This document shows positions 59,708 through 64,000 of a DNA stretch of 64,000 nt, in pieces. This DNA comes from Azospirillum sp. 412522. GTDB lineage: Bacteria; Pseudomonadota; Alphaproteobacteria; Azospirillales; Azospirillaceae. Under the pieces are notes generated by a model. That model ran no database searches. It saw only the letters and a program-made list of their open reading frames with translations, and was not told the DNA's origin. Both the position numbers and the translations under genes were made by a program. The stretch spans positions 509,974-573,973 of the forward strand of contig NZ_RWIJ01000003.1 of NCBI RefSeq assembly GCF_019805165.1, given 5' to 3'. Every line of letters starts with the position of its first letter. Within the stretch, counting starts at the first letter, position 1.

Positions 59708-60131
59708 GGGGTGGCTCCGCGAATGAGTGGGCATTGCGGAGAGGATATAGGATTTTGGTCCTTTTTGGAGATTTTGTGAAAAGGGGTCATCGACGAAGCG
59801 GGAATGGCTGCTTCTGACCCAAAGCGGACTGTCATTTGCGCCCACTTCACATCAAAGGCGTGACGCGGAGGCGAAAGCCACAACTAAAAGAACAAAAGCA
59901 GCATGCTTTCGCGCTGGGAGTGGCAGTGCAGTAGTGGACAGAACTCAATTTCTAGGTTATGCGAATCTTAGCAACTGTCTGCTTTTATGATATCATCCAT
60001 TGGGATACGTTCTCACAGTAGGTAAGAGTGATCAGGCCGCTGAGTTGGTGCGAGGAATATCAGATCGATCCGGCATGTCTGCCGGAGATCTTCAACCAAA
60101 TTAGATAAACGGGGATAATAGAAACGTGCAT
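59708..60131. other. AT-richer intergenic region before the trlF-like gene
   Basis: About 420 bp with no convincing gene. Base composition drops here and stays low through the next gene. ATGATATCAT (a 10-bp palindrome near 59988) and a TATGAT-like box make a promoter for the downstream gene plausible. No repeat or tRNA that could be an attachment site was seen. Confidence 0.4.
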
Positions 60132-63100
60132 ATGCAATACCCACGGGGATCAGAATGGCGGCAATGGGATCTTCACATTCACACTCCTGCCTCCTTTCAT
60201 TGGAAGGGCGAACGGTTTACCCAAGCTGGCTCGAGTGTTAGGGACAAAGAACTGATCGACGATATGATCAGTGCACTGAATGAAGCTGAGCCCGCCGTAT
60301 ATGCAATCCAAGATTACTGGCATTTCGACGGCTGGTTTGCTCTCAAACGACGGCTTGCGGAAGCCGGTGCGCCGATGCTCGAAAAGACAGTCTTCCCAGG
60401 AATTGAGCTCCGAATTGCAGCCCCCATGAAGGCTCGTCTCAACGCGCACGTCATCTTCTCCGACAAAATCCCTGATCAGTTGCTTCGAGATTTTCTATCC
60501 ACGCTTAAACTTGAACTCACAGGTCAACCTGTTTCTGACCACGCATTGATGACCTATGCGCGTGCTGCCAATGCGGACAAACTGAAGCATCATGGCTTCG
60601 ATAAAGCGCAGGTCATTGCTGACGATCAGGTTGCACTCAATGCTGGCTATGTTACCGCAGAGATCACCGTCGATAGCTACAAATCGGCCGTCCGGGGGGT
60701 CCCTGACGGGCTCGCATGCGGTTTTATGCCCTTTGACACGAATGACGGCCTAGCATCGGTGAAACATCTCGAGCACTATGCCTATGCGATTGGATTGTTT
60801 AATAGCTCGCCGATCTTCGAGACCAGAAACGACGCCTTGTGGAACGCCTTCGTCGGCCGAAAAACGTCGGAAAATACAAAATTTTTTGATGCATTCCAAG
60901 ATTCAATTGGTAATTCCCCGCGACTTCCGGTCTCGGGAAGCGACGCGCATCAATTTCGCGGGATAGACGGCGATAACAATGCTCGGGGCTATGGTGACTT
61001 CCCTTCGCAAAAAATAACTTGGATCAAAGCGGATCCAACTTGGCGTGGTCTCCAACAGGCGATTAAAGAGCCTCAGAAGCGGTGCCATATCGGCCTGAAA
61101 CCACCCAAACTCCAGCGCGTCTCGGCCAACAAAACCTTTTATATCGACGCGGTTTCAGTCGCCAAGGTCGAAGGGAGCGGATTAGCCGACACTTGGTTCG
61201 ATGGATGTGCGATACCTTTGAACGCCGACTTAGTTGCAATCATTGGCAATAAGGGAAGCGGCAAGAGCGCCTTGGCGGACGTGCTCGCTCTACTCGGCAA
61301 TTCTCAGCAGCACTCTCATTTCTCGTTTCTGAGAGCGGATCGCTTCCGAGGAAAGGCTGGCGAACCCGCTCGCCATTTCGAAGGTGAGTTGCGTTGGTTG
61401 GCTGGAGGTCCAACACGGGCAAATCTCGCGAATAATCCAGCTGCTGATCGGGTCGAACTTGTCCGCTATGTGCCACAGGGTCGATTTGAGGCGTTGTGCA
61501 ATGAGCACGTCACTGGTCGCTCCGAAAATTTCGAGCGTGAACTTCGCTCAGTTATCTTCTCTCATATTCCCTCTGAGGACCGGCTCGGAGCACTCGATTA
61601 TGATCAGTTGATCGATGCACAGGAAAGTATGCTGCGAGTGCGGCTTGATGAGGCACGCAAGAACCTGTTTGCAGTTAACCGCATCATTGCAGGCATCGAA
61701 GATCAGCTGCACCCAGCTATTCGCAGGAACCTCGAGGAGCAGATACGGCTGAAGGTTGTCCAACTCGCGGAACTGGAGCTTAGCAAACCAAGCGCTGTAG
61801 CCGCCCCATCAGACACGCAAACCCCTGAGCAGGAGTTCGCAGCGGCGACGTTGGCTTCGCTTGTAACCGCCAATGAAAAATTGGACGAGGAAGAAAAAAG
61901 CATAGGCGAGAAACTCGCTGTCGTATCCAGGAAACAAAAGGCGAGCCAAAATATTTGGGAACGTGTTACCCTTCTTCAATCTCAAGTCTCTGACGCAATA
62001 ACTGAGATCGCGGAAGACTTGAAGATTCTGAGCCTGGAGTCGGCCCATGTGTTGGCTTTCGAAATCAAGCGCGAAAAGCTCGCAGAGATCGAGGGCGAAA
62101 TCGATAAGGATTCCGTGAAACTCTCTACACGTCTTCAAGAGATAAAGTCTCTCAAACAGAAGCATGTCGAACAGATATCTTCTGCAACGGAAGCATTAGA
62201 CGGTCCACAGCGCGCCTATCAGACCTATATCAATGCTTTGAAAAACTGGCAGGCTACTATCGACACTATTGTAGGTGCGGCCGATGTACCTGACAGCAAG
62301 CAAGGCCTAGAAGCGCGTCTGGCCCAGCTCAACGAATTACCTGCAACCCTGGAGGAACGGAGGAAGCATCGCCACGAGCTAGCAGGCAACATATTTGATA
62401 TCCTGTCGGTACAGAGGGACCAACGATCAACGCTATTTAAGCCCCTTCAAAAACTCATAGAAGAGAATGCATTAATTCGCGACGATTATCGTCTTCAGTT
62501 TAAGGCTGGCCTCACAGCCTATCACGACTCTGTCTCGGAAAAGCTGTTTTCTCTCATCAAGCAGAGCATTGGCGAACTACGCGGGGAGGATGAGAGCCGG
62601 GCGGCGATCAAGGCGCGGGTCGAAACTCATGATCTGAATTCTAAGGCCAGTGCACTTGCCTTCACCGAGAATCTTCACAAACTGCTTCATGAATCTGCGC
62701 GCCAACGGTCTCCCGGCCAATCGGATCTTTCAGTATTGATGCGTAAAGATCGAATGCCCAGCGAGGTCTATGACTTGATCTACGGTTTTGAGTATCTTGA
62801 GCCTAAATACACCTTGCTTTTCCAGGGCACGCAGATTGAGCAGCTATCACCGGGTCAACGTGGCGCATTGCTCCTCGTTTTCTATCTCCTCGTCGACAAA
62901 AAGCGTAACCCGATAATACTGGATCAGCCAGAGGAGAACCTAGACAACGAAACCATCGTCAGTCTGCTAGTACCGGTCCTCAATGCGGCTAAGGAAAATC
63001 GGCAGATTATCATGGTCACGCACAATCCGAACCTAGCGGTCGTATGTGATGCAGAGCAGATAATTTTTGCAGAGTTCGACCGCAAGGCGACATGCAGCAT

Positions 63101-63209
63101 CAAGTACCTGTCTGGAGCAATTGAGGATGCAAAAATTAATACTGCCGTGGTCAACGTTCTCGAAGGAACCAAGCCGGCATTCGATAATCGCAGTCAGAAA
63201 TATCAGTGA
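60132..63209 (+). CDS. TrlF-family PHP-domain / SMC-like ATPase protein (candidate defence gene)
   Basis: A 1025-residue protein. The N-terminus is a PHP metal-phosphoesterase domain: HxH in WDLHIHTP (H15, H17), Glu in VFPGIELRI, His in LNAHVIFSD and Asp-x-His in SGSDAHQFRG. An ABC/SMC-type ATPase is wrapped around a central coiled coil: Walker A GNKGSGKSA (about residue 370), signature QLSPGQRGA (about 903), Walker B PIILDQPEENLDNE (about 929) and the H-loop IIMVTHNPN (about 963). This is the TrlF family layout, suspected of phage defence but not biochemically settled. It is far AT-richer than its neighbours and stands alone, which indicates transfer. A GTG two codons upstream is the alternative start. 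Confidence 0.85.
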   Translation: MQYPRGSEWRQWDLHIHTPASFHWKGERFTQAGSSVRDKELIDDMISALNEAEPAVYAIQDYWHFDGWFALKRRLAEAGAPMLEKTVFPGIELRIAAPMKARLNAHVIFSDKIPDQLLRDFLSTLKLELTGQPVSDHALMTYARAANADKLKHHGFDKAQVIADDQVALNAGYVTAEITVDSYKSAVRGVPDGLACGFMPFDTNDGLASVKHLEHYAYAIGLFNSSPIFETRNDALWNAFVGRKTSENTKFFDAFQDSIGNSPRLPVSGSDAHQFRGIDGDNNARGYGDFPSQKITWIKADPTWRGLQQAIKEPQKRCHIGLKPPKLQRVSANKTFYIDAVSVAKVEGSGLADTWFDGCAIPLNADLVAIIGNKGSGKSALADVLALLGNSQQHSHFSFLRADRFRGKAGEPARHFEGELRWLAGGPTRANLANNPAADRVELVRYVPQGRFEALCNEHVTGRSENFERELRSVIFSHIPSEDRLGALDYDQLIDAQESMLRVRLDEARKNLFAVNRIIAGIEDQLHPAIRRNLEEQIRLKVVQLAELELSKPSAVAAPSDTQTPEQEFAAATLASLVTANEKLDEEEKSIGEKLAVVSRKQKASQNIWERVTLLQSQVSDAITEIAEDLKILSLESAHVLAFEIKREKLAEIEGEIDKDSVKLSTRLQEIKSLKQKHVEQISSATEALDGPQRAYQTYINALKNWQATIDTIVGAADVPDSKQGLEARLAQLNELPATLEERRKHRHELAGNIFDILSVQRDQRSTLFKPLQKLIEENALIRDDYRLQFKAGLTAYHDSVSEKLFSLIKQSIGELRGEDESRAAIKARVETHDLNSKASALAFTENLHKLLHESARQRSPGQSDLSVLMRKDRMPSEVYDLIYGFEYLEPKYTLLFQGTQIEQLSPGQRGALLLVFYLLVDKKRNPIILDQPEENLDNETIVSLLVPVLNAAKENRQIIMVTHNPNLAVVCDAEQIIFAEFDRKATCSIKYLSGAIEDAKINTAVVNVLEGTKPAFDNRSQKYQ

Positions 63210-63369
63210 TAATTTGCAGTTTGTTGCAAATATAAAGCCTGTTGTTATCAGGTCCGCTTCCTCATGCGGTCACTAATCATGTCAACGGCTGAGATATTTT
63301 ACAAATCGGAAATCGTTCCTCGTGTTCATCAAGCAGAGGTTTGACAAACACTTCTGCTATGACATCCGA

Positions 63370-63394
63370 GCCCGGCTTCAGATCGAAGCCGGGC
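63370..63394. terminator. Hairpin downstream of the trlF-like gene
   Basis: GCCCGGCTTC and GAAGCCGGGC form a 10-bp perfect stem with a five-base loop, about 160 bp after the trlF-like stop and 75 bp before the end of the receiver-domain gene on the other strand. No T-run follows, so it may be a boundary repeat or a weak terminator. Confidence 0.4.
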
Positions 63395-63443
63395 CATTAC
63401 TGGCGTCCGCTTCTGGCGCAAAGCAGACGTCACCATCAAACCC

Positions 63444-64000
63444 CTACCCCTCCACCCCGTCCCCCATCGTCTCCACCGCGCGGCGGGAGGCGACGCAGCG
63501 GGCGACCTCGCTCAGCAGCAGGGCGCGGTCGATGGGCTTGGGCACATGGCAGTCCATGCCGGCCTCGTAGCAGCGGTCGATGTCGTCCGGGAAGGTGTTG
63601 GCGGTCAGCGCGACGATGGCGACGCGCCCCGCCGGGCCGGGCATGGCGCGGATCAGGCGCGTCGCCTCCAGACCGTCCATCACCGGCATGTTGATGTCCA
63701 TCAGGATGGCGTCGAACTCCTCGCGCTTCACCGCCTCCACCGCCTGGGCGCCGTCCCCGACCGCGGCGACGCTGTGGCCGGCCTGCTTCAGCAGCGTGAC
63801 GGCCAGCAGGCGGTTCATCTCCACATCCTCCACCACCAGGACCCGCAGGGAGTCCGGCGAGCGCGCCTCGGGAGCGGGCGGTGGCTCCTCGGCGACGGGG
63901 GTCGGAGCGGGGGCCGGAGCGGCGGACGGCACTGGGAGCGTTGTCGGGTCCCCCGCCGGGGGGGCCGGGGCGGGCTGCGGGGGCGCCTCGGCGGCGGGCG
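63444..64000 (-). CDS. C-terminal receiver domain of a signalling protein (partial)
   Basis: The gene enters from the right edge and has no start in the window; the frame stays open to 64000. The visible C-terminal part is a complete CheY-like receiver: acidic pair in VLVVEDVEMNRLLA, phospho-acceptor Asp in AILMDINMPVMDGLE, Thr in VALTAN and Lys in CHVPKPIDRALL. A Pro/Ala-rich linker precedes it. Receivers at the end of such linkers, with MDINMPVMDGLE, are usual in hybrid histidine kinases, so that is the likely whole. A free-standing regulator is less likely. Confidence 0.8.
   Translation of the reverse strand, partial: PAAEAPPQPAPAPPAGDPTTLPVPSAAPAPAPTPVAEEPPPAPEARSPDSLRVLVVEDVEMNRLLAVTLLKQAGHSVAAVGDGAQAVEAVKREEFDAILMDINMPVMDGLEATRLIRAMPGPAGRVAIVALTANTFPDDIDRCYEAGMDCHVPKPIDRALLLSEVARCVASRRAVETMGDGVEG

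Overview
The window is high-GC bacterial chromosome or replicon DNA. Its gene content (soluble NAD-dependent formate dehydrogenase fdsGBA, urtABCDE urea transport, a TreS-maltokinase fusion with glgB/glgX/malQ, an alphaproteobacterial palindromic repeat, and the coding style of the hypotheticals) points to an alphaproteobacterium of the Azospirillum / Rhodospirillales type. That assignment is inference from gene content, not from a marker-gene search.

Layout. (1) 1-1550: the end of an envelope-sugar module, with a nucleotide-sugar epimerase overlapping an EmrE/ArnE-like small membrane protein. (2) 1500-9950: a sugar-acid catabolic island of two divergent operons. On the minus strand it encodes a 2-hydroxyacid dehydrogenase, an MHS-type MFS importer and a DUF4862-like protein. 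On the plus strand it encodes L-idonate 5-dehydrogenase, an enolase-superfamily dehydratase, a gluconate 5-dehydrogenase-like SDR and a FadR-type GntR regulator. A promoter with an adjacent palindrome and TTGGT-type half-sites suggest one local regulon. (3) 9950-13990: a genomic scar with fragments of four insertion-sequence families (IS3, IS66, IS5, IS6), three small stress or DNA-type genes (a 60-aa ORF, a ComEA-like HhH protein, DUF2267), a decapitated PEBP protein and a truncated integrase N-terminus. (4) 13990-26000: alpha-glucan/trehalose metabolism on the minus strand (treS-mak fusion, glgB, glgX, an atypical response regulator, malQ). (5) 26250-39700: mixed housekeeping and accessory genes: a DxD glycosyltransferase-like protein, a divergent MocR regulator / flavoprotein pair, OmpA, gamma-carbonic anhydrase, argC, rplM-rpsI, a thioesterase, a glycine-zipper lipoprotein, DUF892, a SUMF1-domain protein without the FGE cysteines, a PheC-like periplasmic protein, a class C acid phosphatase, a 50-residue one-TM protein and a COG4315-type secreted protein. 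(6) 39700-45430: the complete urea ABC transporter, with a long hairpin between urtA and urtB. (7) 45790-50700: an L,D-transpeptidase, a methyltransferase, an AraC regulator, a HAD phosphatase and an SDR. (8) 50700-58830: fdsGBA-fdhD-fdsD formate dehydrogenase with a LysR gene and an SMP-30 lactonase upstream. (9) 59000-63210: an HTH protein, then a visibly AT-richer, probably acquired TrlF-family PHP+ATPase gene. (10) The right edge is the C-terminal receiver domain of a larger signalling protein that runs out of the window.

The genes work together in four blocks. The sugar-acid operons can be read as import, keto-acid reduction, interconversion through 5-keto-gluconate and dehydration. The glucan block builds, debranches and recycles alpha-glucans and couples them to trehalose. 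The urt block imports urea as a nitrogen source. The fds block oxidises formate to CO2 with NAD+ reduction and includes its maturation factor FdhD. The most system-like accessory element is the stand-alone TrlF gene, a candidate defence locus. The least explained features are the TGGAAC repeats shared by two distant intergenic regions and the DUF4862-containing sugar-acid cluster.
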